Positions 15,701 to 24,921 of a stretch of DNA of 64,000 bases are shown one piece after another (position 1 is the first letter of the stretch; each line of letters starts with the position of its first letter). The stretch spans positions 4,526,001-4,590,000 of the forward strand of contig NZ_CP098806.1 in assembly GCF_023822005.2 (NCBI RefSeq), read 5' to 3'. Below the pieces are notes generated by a model. That model saw nothing but the letters and a program-made list of their open reading frames with translations. It was not told the origin of the DNA and did not search any database. Source of the stretch: Dyadobacter fanqingshengii (GTDB lineage: Bacteria; Bacteroidota; Bacteroidia; Cytophagales; Spirosomataceae). A program made the position numbers and the translations under genes.

Positions 15701-16180
15701 TTAGATCGCCTTAGGAGATTTCTTTTGAACAGATTTTGCAAGATCAATCAATTTCTCAGGTGTTTGGTATCCAATCACCTGCTTCACCACTTTGCCTTTC
15801 GCGTCGATAAAAAACAAGGTCGGATAGGCTTCCAATGGATATTTTCCGGCTAGCTTCAAACCTTCGCCGCTTTCCATATCATACTTTACATTGATAAAAT
15901 CTTTGTTAAAAACAGCTGCAACATCGTCACGTGTGAAGACATTTTTTTGCATCATTTTACAAGGCCCGCACCAGGTGGTATAAGCGTCGAAAAATATGAT
16001 CTTGTTTTCGGCTTTGGCTTTCTTCAGGATCTCCGCCCATTTGGCTTCTGTAAATTGAATGCCTTTTTCTTCTGCTTTTATTTCTTTTTTATCCCCGTCC
16101 GCTTTGGTTGCCGCAATGGTCGTTGCGAATGTCAACGTAAGGATTGCAATGAGAAAAGATAGTTTTTTAAGACCTTTCAT
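15701..16180 (-). CDS. Exported thioredoxin-family protein
   Basis: A 159-residue protein with a signal peptide (MKGLKKLSFLIAILTLTFATTIAA) and a thioredoxin fold. The active site is YTTWCGPCKMM near residue 75, with the cis-proline region AYPTLFF near 122. It probably acts in the periplasm as a thiol-disulfide oxidoreductase, reducing or isomerising cysteines of exported proteins. I chose the ATG at 16180 because it gives a clean signal peptide; an upstream in-frame start would place 18 odd residues before it. It converges on gmd through a shared terminator. Confidence 0.9.
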   Translation of the reverse strand: MKGLKKLSFLIAILTLTFATTIAATKADGDKKEIKAEEKGIQFTEAKWAEILKKAKAENKIIFFDAYTTWCGPCKMMQKNVFTRDDVAAVFNKDFINVKYDMESGEGLKLAGKYPLEAYPTLFFIDAKGKVVKQVIGYQTPEKLIDLAKSVQKKSPKAI

Positions 16181-16334
16181 CTTTATTGATTTAGTTATGG
16201 TTTCAATTCTTCTTAACGAAAATACCCTAATCATTTATTTTATCCAATTGCTCTTTATGGATCCTGCCACCAGGACATTTGAGGTTAGTAAAAAAGAAAA
16301 AGTAACTTCGCACTATTATTAACGTCAAAAAAGC

Positions 16335-16943
16335 ATGAAAGTTCAGGAAGCAAGATACGTAATGAGCAATTCGGATTATGAGAAATGTCCTGATCCCGTT
16401 TTGCCCGAATATGCTTTCATCGGGCGCTCCAATGTTGGTAAATCCTCACTGATCAATATGCTGACCGGGAAAAAATCGCTTGCCAAAACTTCACAGCAAC
16501 CCGGTAAGACACAGTTAATTAACCATTATTTTATCAACGACTCCTGGTATCTGGTCGATTTGCCGGGCTATGGTTATGCCAAAGTGAGCAAAGTAGAGCG
16601 TGAGAAGTGGGAAAAGATGATCGGCGATTATCTGCACAACCGAGAAAACCTGATCTGCACGTTCGTACTTATTGATATTCGGCACAACGCGCTGCCTGTT
16701 GACCTGGAATTTATGGCAGGCCTGGGCGAAGCCGGCATTCCTTTCCACATTATTTTCACAAAAGCCGATAAGCTCAAACCCAATCAGGCTGTAAACCGGA
16801 TGGAGGCTTACAAAAGTAAACTGGCTGAAATGTGGGAAGAAGTGCCGCCCATGTTCATTACATCAGCAGAAAAAAACGAGGGGCGCGAGCCGATTCTGGA
16901 GGCAATAGAAACTTATAATCAGTCGTTTGAAAGGACAAAGTAA
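16335..16943 (+). CDS. engB: Ribosome-biogenesis GTPase EngB/YsxC
   Basis: A 202-residue essential GTPase of the TRAFAC class needed for assembly of the 50S ribosomal subunit. G motifs: G1 GRSNVGKSS near residue 32, G2 in KTSQQPGKTQ, G3 DLPGYGYAKV near 77, G4 TKADKL near 144, and G5 TSAEKNEG near 175. Length and motif order are those of EngB. It is divergent from the thioredoxin gene and followed 107 bp later by a DUF5606-like gene on the same strand. Confidence 0.97.
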   Translation: MKVQEARYVMSNSDYEKCPDPVLPEYAFIGRSNVGKSSLINMLTGKKSLAKTSQQPGKTQLINHYFINDSWYLVDLPGYGYAKVSKVEREKWEKMIGDYLHNRENLICTFVLIDIRHNALPVDLEFMAGLGEAGIPFHIIFTKADKLKPNQAVNRMEAYKSKLAEMWEEVPPMFITSAEKNEGREPILEAIETYNQSFERTK

Positions 16944-17050
16944 ACCGGAGGTTGTTTAACGCTCAATCTTTCCGTTATTTTGCGCAAAATTGAATTGGTC
17001 ATCGCATTCAACATAATCATTATTAAGATATAACTAATTAGTAAGAAAGG

Positions 17051-17584
17051 ATGAGTGAAAAAGTAGAGTCAACAGGAATGGATTTGTTGAAAGAAATAGC
17101 AAATGTTTCAGGAAAAGGCGGATTGTTCCGTATTCTTAAGCCCAGCCGTGCAGGGGTCATCGTAGAAAGCCTGGATGAAAAGCGCGAAAAAACGTTGATC
17201 GGACCAACTGCACGTGTTTCCGTGTTGAAAGACGTTTCTATTTTTACGGACGGTGAAGAAGAATCAGCTCCATTGGCAGACGTTTTCCTTAAAATTCGTG
17301 AAGAGCATGGTGAAGAAGTCACTTTGCAACCAAAAACCGCATCAGACAAGGAATTAATCGAGTTTTTGAATAAAATCCTTCCGGATTTCGACAGGTCGAA
17401 AGTTTACGTGTCTGACATTAAGAAGATCATTACATGGTATAATCTTTTGTCAAAATACACGCCTGAGTTATTCGTTGCTGCTCCTGAGGAAGCTGGCGAA
17501 GGAGTTGAAGCAGAAGAAGCGCCGGAAGTGGTAGCCGAAGAAATTGCCGAAGCTCCTGAGAAAGATAAGAAAAGCGCAAAATAA
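17051..17584 (+). CDS. DUF5606-like conserved protein
   Basis: A 177-residue soluble protein resembling the Bacteroidota family DUF5606, whose function is unknown. Residues about 8-75 form a compact beta-rich unit (DLLKEIANVSGKGGLFRI, then GVIVESLD and GPTARVSVLKDVSIFT). Residues 85-145 look helical, with the conserved FLNKILPDFDRSKVYVSDI. The last 30 residues are acidic and rich in E, A and P, probably disordered. There is no signal peptide or membrane segment, so it is cytoplasmic. It lies between engB and deoC with its own terminator. The family name is from memory of its conserved N-terminus; no function is claimed. Confidence 0.8.
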   Translation: MSEKVESTGMDLLKEIANVSGKGGLFRILKPSRAGVIVESLDEKREKTLIGPTARVSVLKDVSIFTDGEEESAPLADVFLKIREEHGEEVTLQPKTASDKELIEFLNKILPDFDRSKVYVSDIKKIITWYNLLSKYTPELFVAAPEEAGEGVEAEEAPEVVAEEIAEAPEKDKKSAK

Positions 17585-17608
17585 TCTCTGCTTATAGATC
17601 ATTGCATT

Positions 17609-17635
17609 AAACCCTGTCATTACGACGGGGTTTTT
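17609..17635 (+). terminator. Terminator of the DUF5606-like gene
   Basis: AAACCCTGTC (17609-17618) pairs with GACGGGGTTT with one G-T wobble, followed by a T-run. It separates this gene from deoC. Confidence 0.75.
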
Positions 17636-17665
17636 ACTTTTAAAACTATCGCCCTGCCCGATCCT

Positions 17666-18325
17666 ATGACGTCACTTTCCGCTTACATTGATCATACTTT
17701 ACTAACTGCAAATGCGAGTGAAACCGACATCCGGAAATTGTGTGAAGAGGCTTGGATTCATCAGTTTAAGGCGGTTTGTGTTGCTCCCACTTACGTCGCC
17801 TATACGGCGGAAATGCTTGAATTCTGCCCCGTTAAGATTGAAATAGCAACGGTTATTGGATTTCCTTTTGGTTATTCCACAAAGGCGAGCAAGATTTTCG
17901 AAGCCAATAATGCACTTGAAAACGGCGCAACGGAGCTGGATGTGGTCATGAACATTGCACAGTTCAAATCCATGGCTTATCTCAGTGTTCGGGAAGAACT
18001 CAGCCAGATCGCCACGCTCGCACACGAGCGGAATGCCATGATTAAGGTGATCATTGAAACGGCTTACATGGACTCATTTGACCTTCACACGGCTTGCGAA
18101 ATTTGCGCTGAAGCCAATGCAGATTTTGTAAAAACTTCAACCGGGTTTGCTCCACAAGGCGCTGATGTTGAAATTGTTCGCAAAATGCGTTCGATACTTC
18201 CACCGCATGTAAAAATAAAAGCGTCGGGTGGAATAAAGACGAAAGAACAAGCCATTGCTATGATTGAAGCGGGCGCCGAGCGCATCGGGACTTCTGCGGG
18301 CGTTGCCATGGTGAGTGCATCGTGA
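17666..18325 (+). CDS. deoC: Deoxyribose-phosphate aldolase
   Basis: A 219-residue class I aldolase that splits 2-deoxyribose-5-phosphate into glyceraldehyde-3-phosphate and acetaldehyde in deoxynucleoside breakdown. Motifs: IDHTLL at the N-terminus, ELDVVMNIAQFKS near residue 92, FVKTSTGFAPQGA near 152 with the Schiff-base Lys, and KIKASGGIKTKEQA near 180 with the second conserved Lys. Its stop overlaps the GTG start of the glycosyltransferase gene by four bases, so the two are translationally coupled despite no obvious functional link. Confidence 0.96.
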   Translation: MTSLSAYIDHTLLTANASETDIRKLCEEAWIHQFKAVCVAPTYVAYTAEMLEFCPVKIEIATVIGFPFGYSTKASKIFEANNALENGATELDVVMNIAQFKSMAYLSVREELSQIATLAHERNAMIKVIIETAYMDSFDLHTACEICAEANADFVKTSTGFAPQGADVEIVRKMRSILPPHVKIKASGGIKTKEQAIAMIEAGAERIGTSAGVAMVSAS

Positions 18326-19443
18326 AGCGCCGAATCTTGCTGCTTAGCACCGTCCATCCGGCAACGGATCCCAGGATTTTGTACAAAATCGCACCTTCGC
18401 TGGCAAAGGAATATCATGTGTTTTGCGCTTTGCCAAACGCCAAGTCGAGCGCTGCAGACGGAACGTTCACCATGATCTGGCTTCCCGAGTTTCGAAGTCT
18501 GTTTCTCAGATTGCTTTTTTCACACATTGTAGTTTTGTATAAATGCCTCCGTATCCGGCCGGACCTGGTGCATATTTTCGTTCCGGAGCTGATTCCCATT
18601 GCTTTTGTGTGCAAATGGCTGGGTGCAAATGTGATTTACGAAGTGCAGGAAAACCTATTTAAGAAATTCAGCATCAAGACTTACAATAATGCCTGGTTGT
18701 ATCGCAGGCTTTTCTGGTTTTTTGACCATTGCGCCAGGCAGCATTTTGCCCTTATTTTCACCGAAGATGCTTATTTAATTGAATATGACAGACTGGCCCA
18801 CCCTGCCGCGATTGTCCGCAATTATGCACTGCCTTCATTTATAGACACATATCCAGCACACAGACCATTAACAGGCATGAGTCCGGAGATCGTATATATG
18901 GGGGTTATTTCTCTGGAACGATCTTTTGATGTAATTGTAGTTGCTTTGGCAACATTAAAGAAATGTTATCCTGACTTTAAAATGCATTTGTTTGGCAGCC
19001 TGCGGATTGCTCAAAACGAAATAGAAAAACTGCCTGGTTACGATGAGATTGCGGAAAATCTGACTTTTTACGGTTACACGGATCAAAAAAAGATTTTTGG
19101 ATATGCTCGAAATGCGATTGCAGGGATTGCGCTCTTGAAACCCGTTGCGGATTATCCGGAATCTTACACAACCAAACTATTTGAATATATGTCATTGAAC
19201 TTGCCGGTTATTACATCAGACTTCCCTTTGTACAGGAATGTCGTTGAACAATCGGGTTGTGGTTTTTGTATATCTCCTTACAGGGCCGATTTGTTGTCAG
19301 AAAAGCTGCAATGGCTGATTGAAAATCCGGAGGAGCGTATTAGAATGGGCGTTTGTGGCCGGAAATCAGTGGAAGAAACGTATAACTGGAAGTCTGAGGA
19401 AGGCACACTGCTTTCGTTTTATCGAACTTGGCTAAAAAATTAA
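18322..19443 (+). CDS. Family 4-type glycosyltransferase
   Basis: A 373-residue GT-B fold glycosyltransferase. The N-terminal half has the Rossmann pattern of acceptor domains (RILLLSTVHPATDPRI, with VHIFVPELIPIAF near 92). The C-terminal half carries the nucleotide-sugar-binding region ESYTTKLFEYMSLNLPVITS near residue 275, with the E-x7-E-like spacing of GT4. It starts with GTG inside the deoC stop codon. Sugar and acceptor are unknown; an envelope polysaccharide or glycolipid role is likely. No membrane helices are evident. Confidence 0.87.
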   Translation: MKRRILLLSTVHPATDPRILYKIAPSLAKEYHVFCALPNAKSSAADGTFTMIWLPEFRSLFLRLLFSHIVVLYKCLRIRPDLVHIFVPELIPIAFVCKWLGANVIYEVQENLFKKFSIKTYNNAWLYRRLFWFFDHCARQHFALIFTEDAYLIEYDRLAHPAAIVRNYALPSFIDTYPAHRPLTGMSPEIVYMGVISLERSFDVIVVALATLKKCYPDFKMHLFGSLRIAQNEIEKLPGYDEIAENLTFYGYTDQKKIFGYARNAIAGIALLKPVADYPESYTTKLFEYMSLNLPVITSDFPLYRNVVEQSGCGFCISPYRADLLSEKLQWLIENPEERIRMGVCGRKSVEETYNWKSEEGTLLSFYRTWLKN

Positions 19444-19515
19444 CACTTTTTCAGCCAAGTTTACTTTTAAGTATAATTTTATAAACTTATTATTGAATTG
19501 TTCAAATATTAAGTA

Positions 19516-19564
19516 CTACGATTTCTACGAAATATTTAACTTTCGGAATTAAAAAGAATCGTAG
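19516..19564. repeat. CTACGA repeats in the leader of the KAS III gene
   Basis: CTACGATT (19516-19523) is followed nine bases later by CTACGAAA (19525-19532) in direct orientation, and its inverted form AATCGTAG lies at 19557-19564, just before the start codon at 19588. The arms could form a leader hairpin or bind a regulator. No consensus -7 box is evident in this 144-bp gap. Confidence 0.3.
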
Positions 19565-19587
19565 CTTGCGAAGTCAACTTCTCAATC

Positions 19588-20532
19588 ATGTATATTAATA
19601 CAGTTAGTCATTATTTACCAAGCGAAGTTATTGGTAATGAATATTTTACAAATATTAACAATCTGTCCCATGAGTGGATTGTAGAACGCACAGGAATTTC
19701 AGAAAGACGTAAGGCTTCTCCGGAAGAAAATACTTCCACCATGGCGATGAAAGCAGTTGAGGCCTTACTTGAAAACATCCCTTACAGCAAAAATGAAATT
19801 GACCTCATTATCGGTGCTACTTATACGCCTTATGACACCATTGTTACGTTAGCGCATGCAGTCCAGCACCAGCTTCAAATTCCGGATATTCCGGTTGTCA
19901 GCATCTCATCTGCCTGTTCTTCATTACTGAACGCTATTGAGATTGTGGAAGGCTATTTTGCTTTGGGCAAGGCTTCCAAAGCAGTAGTTGTGGTATCGGA
20001 TCACAACACGGCTTATTATAACGAAATGGACACAGTTTCAGGCCATTTGTGGGGAGATGGCGCTTCGGCACTATTAATCTCAAAAGAACGCCAGACGGAT
20101 TCTGATATGGAGATCAAAAACCTCATTACCGGGGGCGCGGCAACAAGTGGAAAAGCCATTGAAGCAGTTGTTTTACGGCCAAATGACCGCGGTGTGATCA
20201 TGCCTTACGGTCGGGATGTGTTCCAGAATGCCTGCCAGTATATGCCCAAAGTGAGCCAGCAGGTTTTACAGGCTTGCGGACTGACCATTGATGATCTGGA
20301 TTATCTGATCCCGCATCAGGCCAACCACCGCATTAGCCTTAATGTCATCAACACACTGGGAATTCCGGTCGAAAAACTGATCTCCAACATTCAATATTTA
20401 GGAAACACGGGCTGCGCCGGTTGTGCGATCGCATTGTCGGAAAATAAAGACAAGTTTAAAAAAGGCGACAACATTGTGATTACCGTTTTCGGTGGTGGTT
20501 ACTCTTACGGAGCCATGCTGATCACGATCTGA
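19588..20532 (+). CDS. Ketoacyl-ACP synthase III family protein
   Basis: A 314-residue thiolase-fold condensing enzyme (FabH-like). The catalytic triad is visible: Cys in SISSACSSLLNAIE near residue 113, His in PHQANHRI near 240, and Asn in YLGNTGCAG near 270. The N-terminal HEWIVERTGISERRKA is typical of FabH. FabH starts fatty-acid synthesis by joining acetyl-CoA to malonyl-ACP; related enzymes load other acyl groups in secondary metabolism. It is not linked to plsX, fabD or rpmF as primary fabH genes often are, so I give no symbol. A terminator follows. Confidence 0.92.
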   Translation: MYINTVSHYLPSEVIGNEYFTNINNLSHEWIVERTGISERRKASPEENTSTMAMKAVEALLENIPYSKNEIDLIIGATYTPYDTIVTLAHAVQHQLQIPDIPVVSISSACSSLLNAIEIVEGYFALGKASKAVVVVSDHNTAYYNEMDTVSGHLWGDGASALLISKERQTDSDMEIKNLITGGAATSGKAIEAVVLRPNDRGVIMPYGRDVFQNACQYMPKVSQQVLQACGLTIDDLDYLIPHQANHRISLNVINTLGIPVEKLISNIQYLGNTGCAGCAIALSENKDKFKKGDNIVITVFGGGYSYGAMLITI

Positions 20533-20551
20533 TATTTTAATTTATCAACAC

Positions 20552-20586
20552 AAAAAAGCCCGTATCGATGAGATGCGGGCTTTTTT
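20552..20586. terminator. Bidirectional terminator after the KAS III gene
   Basis: AAAAAAGCCCGTATC and GATGCGGGCTTTTTT form a 15-bp stem with one wobble pair and a five-base loop. It serves the KAS III gene (plus) and the convergent M1 peptidase gene (minus). Confidence 0.85.
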
Positions 20587-20604
20587 CATATCTGTTAAAA
20601 CAGC

Positions 20605-22599
20605 TTAGTTCACTTCCGGTTCCGAAAACATCGCCGGTTTCCAAACATTGTTTTCAGGATTGACGTCCGGCAAATTGTGTTCAGGGTCAATGGTAACTGA
20701 GCGGATGGGCTGCTGCGTAGCCACCTTGAACGTCCAGCTTCCGCCGCGCTGCCAAATTTCCACTGGCAATTCAACACGCGTCTTTTTGCCGCTTACTTCT
20801 TCAATGTCAATTTTAGCCGGCATTGCCCATTGATCCAGGTTTTCAATGGTGATAAAAGAACCTTTTTGCGGGTTTTGCTCCACATAAGTTACGCCCTTAA
20901 CACCTTGATCCAGCTTGTAATTTTCAAAAAACCAGCCTTTCCAGAACCAGCCAAGATCTTCACCGGCAGCATCTTCCATTGTACGGAAGAAATCGTAAGG
21001 TGTTGGATGCTTGAATGCCCAGCGCTGCACATACAAATGGAATGCATAGTCAAAACGCTCTTTGCCTAAAACCTGCTCGCGCAGCATTTTTAAACCTAAT
21101 GCTGGCTTATAATAAGCTTCCCAGCCCAAGTTGACCGCCTGCACCACATCGGGAATAGTCATGATCGGATCGGCCTTTGGACGGAAGATAATAGGCGCAA
21201 GACGCTGCATATCATTCATTTGAGCGCTTTTATACTCCCCGTTATTGAAATTATCTGTGGATAGGAAGTTAATGAATGTGTTAAATCCTTCGTCCATCCA
21301 TGCATATTTACGCTCGTTGTTACCCACGATCATTGGGAACCAGTTGTGTCCGAACTCGTGATCGGTTACGCCCCAGAGATCATCTTTCCGGCTTTTGCTG
21401 CTGCAAAATACGATTCCGGGATATTCCATTCCACCCACAATCCCGCCAACATTCGTCGCAACCGGGTAAGTGTATTCATGCACGTAACCGGAATAAAATT
21501 CGATACAGCCTTTTACGTATTCTGTCGAGCGGCCCCAGCCGTCCAATCCGCCGTCCTCAGCGGGATAAACCGACTGTGCGAGAGCAGTTTTACCTTTTGG
21601 TAAATTCATTTTTGCTGCATCCCAAACAAATGCTTTAGAAGTTGCCCAGGCAATGTCACGCGCCTGCAAGCAACGGAAACGCCATGTAAGCGTGCCCGAT
21701 TGTTTCGGTCTCGTTGAAGGATTTGTAACCTCCTCCGCGCTGCGGATCATAACAGTCTGATCGCTTTTTGCAGCATCGGCCAATCTTTTTCTTTGTTCTG
21801 CCGTAAGAACGTCCGCAGGGTTCAGCAATTCACCCGAGCCAACTACAATGTGGTCCCAGGGAACGGTTACATTGTATTCAAAATCACCATATTCCAGGTA
21901 AAACTCGCCTGCGCCCAGGTAAGGAAGCAAGTTCCAGCCTTCTATGTCGTCAAACACGGCCACACGTGGATACCATTGCGCCATTTCATATACGATGCCG
22001 TTTTTGGTTTCCAATGTTCCCATCCGGTCCGAGCCGTATTCAGGGATTTTAAAAGAATAGGCAATTTTAATTTTAATGATATCACCATTGGGCTTCACAG
22101 GGGTAGCCAGCCTGATCTGCATGCGGGTGTCTGTGATTTTATAATTCGCCTCAATAAACCCGCCTTTTCCCTGCTGAACAGTAACCGTTTTGATCGAATC
22201 TCCTCCGCTAAAACCCGTGTTACCAAACCGTCCGCCTGTCACCGGCGTGGTCTTTCCGCCTCTCGATTGATCATTAAATGCATTTTGATCCAGTTGAAGC
22301 CAGATAAAATCAAGCGATTCTGGGCTATTGTTTTTATAGGTAAGTTCAACATCGCCACTCACGATTCCTTTTTCCTCTTCCAGGGCAACATTGATTTTAT
22401 AATCTGCGCGATTTTGCCAATATTTTGGACCGGGGGCCCCTCCGCCCGTACGATATTCGTTCCCTGGCTGAAAATTAAATAATGGGTGAAAAAGCACATG
22501 TGAGTCGTATTTCACCTTCTCCTGCTCTTGTGCGTGGGCGTTAAAAAATCCAAGACCTGCCATAAAGAACAAGCCCAGACGAAATATTGAAATTTTCAT
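20605..22599 (-). CDS. M1-family aminopeptidase, exported
   Basis: A 664-residue zinc metallopeptidase with a signal peptide (about 1-23, ending FFNAHAQ). Catalytic motifs: GGMEYPG (the GxMEN-type substrate-binding motif) near residue 392, and HEFGHNWF with the third zinc ligand Glu exactly 18 residues later in WMDEGFNT near 440. The N-terminal half is the M1 beta-domain. The C-terminal beta-rich region probably replaces the long helical domain of larger M1 enzymes. It should remove N-terminal residues from peptides in the periplasm. Single gene, terminated jointly with the KAS III gene. Confidence 0.93.
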   Translation of the reverse strand: MKISIFRLGLFFMAGLGFFNAHAQEQEKVKYDSHVLFHPLFNFQPGNEYRTGGGAPGPKYWQNRADYKINVALEEEKGIVSGDVELTYKNNSPESLDFIWLQLDQNAFNDQSRGGKTTPVTGGRFGNTGFSGGDSIKTVTVQQGKGGFIEANYKITDTRMQIRLATPVKPNGDIIKIKIAYSFKIPEYGSDRMGTLETKNGIVYEMAQWYPRVAVFDDIEGWNLLPYLGAGEFYLEYGDFEYNVTVPWDHIVVGSGELLNPADVLTAEQRKRLADAAKSDQTVMIRSAEEVTNPSTRPKQSGTLTWRFRCLQARDIAWATSKAFVWDAAKMNLPKGKTALAQSVYPAEDGGLDGWGRSTEYVKGCIEFYSGYVHEYTYPVATNVGGIVGGMEYPGIVFCSSKSRKDDLWGVTDHEFGHNWFPMIVGNNERKYAWMDEGFNTFINFLSTDNFNNGEYKSAQMNDMQRLAPIIFRPKADPIMTIPDVVQAVNLGWEAYYKPALGLKMLREQVLGKERFDYAFHLYVQRWAFKHPTPYDFFRTMEDAAGEDLGWFWKGWFFENYKLDQGVKGVTYVEQNPQKGSFITIENLDQWAMPAKIDIEEVSGKKTRVELPVEIWQRGGSWTFKVATQQPIRSVTIDPEHNLPDVNPENNVWKPAMFSEPEVN

Positions 22600-22737
22600 T
22601 CTTAATGATTATATATTGAAAACATGTGATTGTAAACGAGCAATATACGGCTTTTCGCCTTTTTTAATATAAAAAGTTTCATTTTTGCTAACCGGTAGTT
22701 ACTTTAAAATATTTCCGGTTACATCCCTAAATAAACC

Positions 22738-23730
22738 ATGCGCCAGCGTCTCTCCACAGCAGATTATACAGCCGGAATAATGGCTGGCGACCGGATTATG
22801 CTGAGCCAGGCTATTACCGTGACCGAAAGCAGATTACACGCTGATAAGGAACTTGCGGCAGCCATTCTCAAAGAAATTCTCCCGCATTCAGGCAACGCAT
22901 TGCGCATTGGGATAACGGGCGTTCCAGGTGTTGGCAAAAGCACATTTATAGAGTCTTTCGGGACCTATTTAACGTCCTTAGGAAAGCGTGTGGCTGTTCT
23001 GGCCGTTGATCCGAGCAGCCAGAAATCCCGGGGCAGCATTCTGGGTGACAAAACGCGGATGGAAAAGCTAGCGCACAACCCTATGGCCTACATTCGTCCT
23101 TCGGCGACGGGCTTGTTTCTGGGAGGAATTGCCAAAAGCACCCGGGAGATTATGTTGCTCTGCGAGGCGGCCGGCTACGACATTATTCTGATTGAAACCG
23201 TGGGAGTCGGGCAGTCTGAAACCTTGGTTAAAGGCATTACGGACTTTTTTCTGCTGCTCATGCTGGCAGGCGCGGGCGACGAGTTGCAGGGAATTAAGAA
23301 AGGAATCATGGAAATGGCGGATGCCATCGCAATCAATAAGGCTGATGGAGACAATGTTCCGACTGCTGCGATAGCCGTGTCAACTTATCAGAATGCTTTG
23401 CATTTGTTTCCGCAATCTGACTCAGGCTTTGCTACGGAAGTGCTTACCTGTTCTGCATTGGAGGAAAATGGCATGGAGGAAATCTGGAAACTGATCCAGG
23501 CGTTTGAGAAAACAACAAAGGAAAACGGATTTTTCGATCAAAACAGGCAAAACCAAAACCTGAACTGGATGCATGACCGGATCAGGCAGTCACTGGAAGA
23601 CAGGTTTTATGAACATCCCGATATTAAGAACAAGTTGAAGTCGCTGGAAAAATTGGTTCAGGACGGAGCCGAGCTTCCGGATGCTGCGGCCCGGGAACTG
23701 CTGGACATTTTCATAAAAAACAATGCCTAA
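22738..23730 (+). CDS. meaB: Methylmalonyl-CoA mutase-associated GTPase MeaB
   Basis: A 330-residue G3E-type P-loop GTPase. G1 GVPGVGKSTFIES near residue 61, the DPSS motif of the family (VLAVDPSSQKSRGSI near 88), ETVGVGQSE near 157, and NKAD near 200. MeaB protects adenosylcobalamin-dependent methylmalonyl-CoA mutase and gates delivery of its cofactor. The mutase subunits are not in the window, so they are encoded elsewhere. The ArgK/LAO name found in old annotations refers to the same family. Confidence 0.95.
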   Translation: MRQRLSTADYTAGIMAGDRIMLSQAITVTESRLHADKELAAAILKEILPHSGNALRIGITGVPGVGKSTFIESFGTYLTSLGKRVAVLAVDPSSQKSRGSILGDKTRMEKLAHNPMAYIRPSATGLFLGGIAKSTREIMLLCEAAGYDIILIETVGVGQSETLVKGITDFFLLLMLAGAGDELQGIKKGIMEMADAIAINKADGDNVPTAAIAVSTYQNALHLFPQSDSGFATEVLTCSALEENGMEEIWKLIQAFEKTTKENGFFDQNRQNQNLNWMHDRIRQSLEDRFYEHPDIKNKLKSLEKLVQDGAELPDAAARELLDIFIKNNA

Positions 23731-23772
23731 TTCATTCTTAAATGCCTATTCATCACGTTAAATCATAAAAAC

Positions 23773-23803
23773 TTTCTGCAAAAGCATTTTTGAAGTATGT
23801 TTG
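23773..23803 (+). promoter_or_regulatory. Promoter of the lipocalin-like lipoprotein gene
   Basis: -7 box TATGTTTG (23796-23803) fits TAnnTTTG exactly. The -33 position holds TTTC (23773-23776) with a 19-bp spacer, one base off TTTG. The start codon follows about 50 bp downstream. Confidence 0.5.
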
Positions 23804-23852
23804 GACGTTAATCTTGACGATACGAAACTAAATCAACCTTTACTCCCTGATT

Positions 23853-24335
23853 ATGAAGATCTACACCGCATTAAAAAAAATCACGCTCCTAACATTTCTA
23901 TTGACGGCATTTGTTGTGACAGCATGCAAAGACGATGACAAAGAACCCGCTCCGGTAGAGGATACGAATCCAATCGTTGGCAGATGGCAATTGACTGCGG
24001 TAACGCCTGAAACTCCGGGAACCACGATTCCAGCTTTGAGCTTCATTCAAACTGTTGCGCCGTGTATCTTAGAGCTAAAACTAACGTTTAATCCAAATAA
24101 CACGCTTACAACAGCTGATTGCCCTTCTGCGGTTACTGCGATTGATCCTTTTGTTCCAGTTGGAACCGATGCGAAATGGAAAGTGGATGGAGACAAGCTA
24201 ACATTAAGCAGAGGCTCAACCAACCAGGAATTTAAAATCATGCAAACGGACACCAATCTAACAGTTGTTGTTAACACGCAGACAGATGCAACCAAGCCGC
24301 CTGTTAATGCATTACTGGTTTTCAAAAAACTCTGA
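23853..24335 (+). CDS. Lipocalin-like lipoprotein
   Basis: A 160-residue protein with a lipoprotein signal (LLTFLLTAFVVTAC, Cys near residue 25) and a following KDDDKE acidic stretch, typical of Bacteroidota surface lipoproteins. From IVGRWQLTAVT (residue 41) on it has the pattern of the lipocalin-like/META-type domain: a GxW near the start, then alternating beta strands including WKVDGDKLTL. The ligand is unknown. It has its own promoter and terminator. Confidence 0.75.
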   Translation: MKIYTALKKITLLTFLLTAFVVTACKDDDKEPAPVEDTNPIVGRWQLTAVTPETPGTTIPALSFIQTVAPCILELKLTFNPNNTLTTADCPSAVTAIDPFVPVGTDAKWKVDGDKLTLSRGSTNQEFKIMQTDTNLTVVVNTQTDATKPPVNALLVFKKL

Positions 24336-24356
24336 TAAATTTTCAATCTTAGAGGG

Positions 24357-24387
24357 GAGCTTCGGTTATTCAATCGAAGCTCTTTTT
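24357..24387 (+). terminator. Terminator of the lipocalin-like gene
   Basis: GAGCTTCG (24357-24364) pairs with CGAAGCTC (24375-24382), followed by a T-run that ends just before the convergent NTF2-like gene. Confidence 0.8.
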
Positions 24388-24388
24388 G

Positions 24389-24823
24389 TTATCCGCTCGT
24401 GTGGTCGCATACAACCACCCATTTGCCCTTGATTTTCTTCCAAAGCAATGTGTAATGTCCTTCCAAATCCCCCTTTTCAGGCCGTGTCAGATGGAATTTC
24501 CCTACAAGAAATGCTACGCTATCGCCTGGGAATGTGAGATTTAGGTAAGTGAATTTCAATGTTCCCATCGTCGCACGATCGGGATAACGTTTCAGATAAC
24601 CTTCGTGTGTTGCTTTGTAGCCATAAGTAATGCCGCCCTTTCCAACAAACATCAGCGAATCCGATTCCCAGTAACCATTCATAAATGAATCAATGTCACC
24701 GCGGTTCCAATCGGCCATTTGCCTGTCCATCGTTCCGTAAATGGTTTCTTTGTCTTTCAAAGACTGCGCCTTTGCAAAAAGCGAAATCAGGATCAGGATG
24801 AGCGTGAAGAGCCGGTTTCTCAT
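24389..24823 (-). CDS. Exported NTF2-like (SnoaL/DUF4440-type) protein
   Basis: A 144-residue protein with a signal peptide (about 1-20, ending LFAKAQ) and a cone-shaped NTF2-like domain. The pattern is KETIYGTMDRQMADWNRGDI at residues about 23-42, then FMNGYW, a central beta sheet, and a closing KIKGKWVVVCDHTSG. This family includes nuclear transport factor 2, ketosteroid isomerases and many uncharacterised periplasmic proteins. No catalytic residue pair can be identified, so function is unknown. It is convergent with the lipocalin-like gene and divergent from the lipid kinase gene. Confidence 0.82.
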   Translation of the reverse strand: MRNRLFTLILILISLFAKAQSLKDKETIYGTMDRQMADWNRGDIDSFMNGYWESDSLMFVGKGGITYGYKATHEGYLKRYPDRATMGTLKFTYLNLTFPGDSVAFLVGKFHLTRPEKGDLEGHYTLLWKKIKGKWVVVCDHTSG

Positions 24824-24921
24824 AATTTTTGCGGATTTTTGTAAATCGTTTCCTGATTTTAAATATACACGAAAGAAATAAGGGAAGCGGTACTCATTTT
24901 GTTCTATTCTTCGCCTGACCT

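Noticed and set aside
21793..22482. A 229-codon open frame on the plus strand opposite the M1 peptidase gene.
   Set aside because: It is antisense to a clear, full-length peptidase with intact catalytic motifs and has no recognisable domain.
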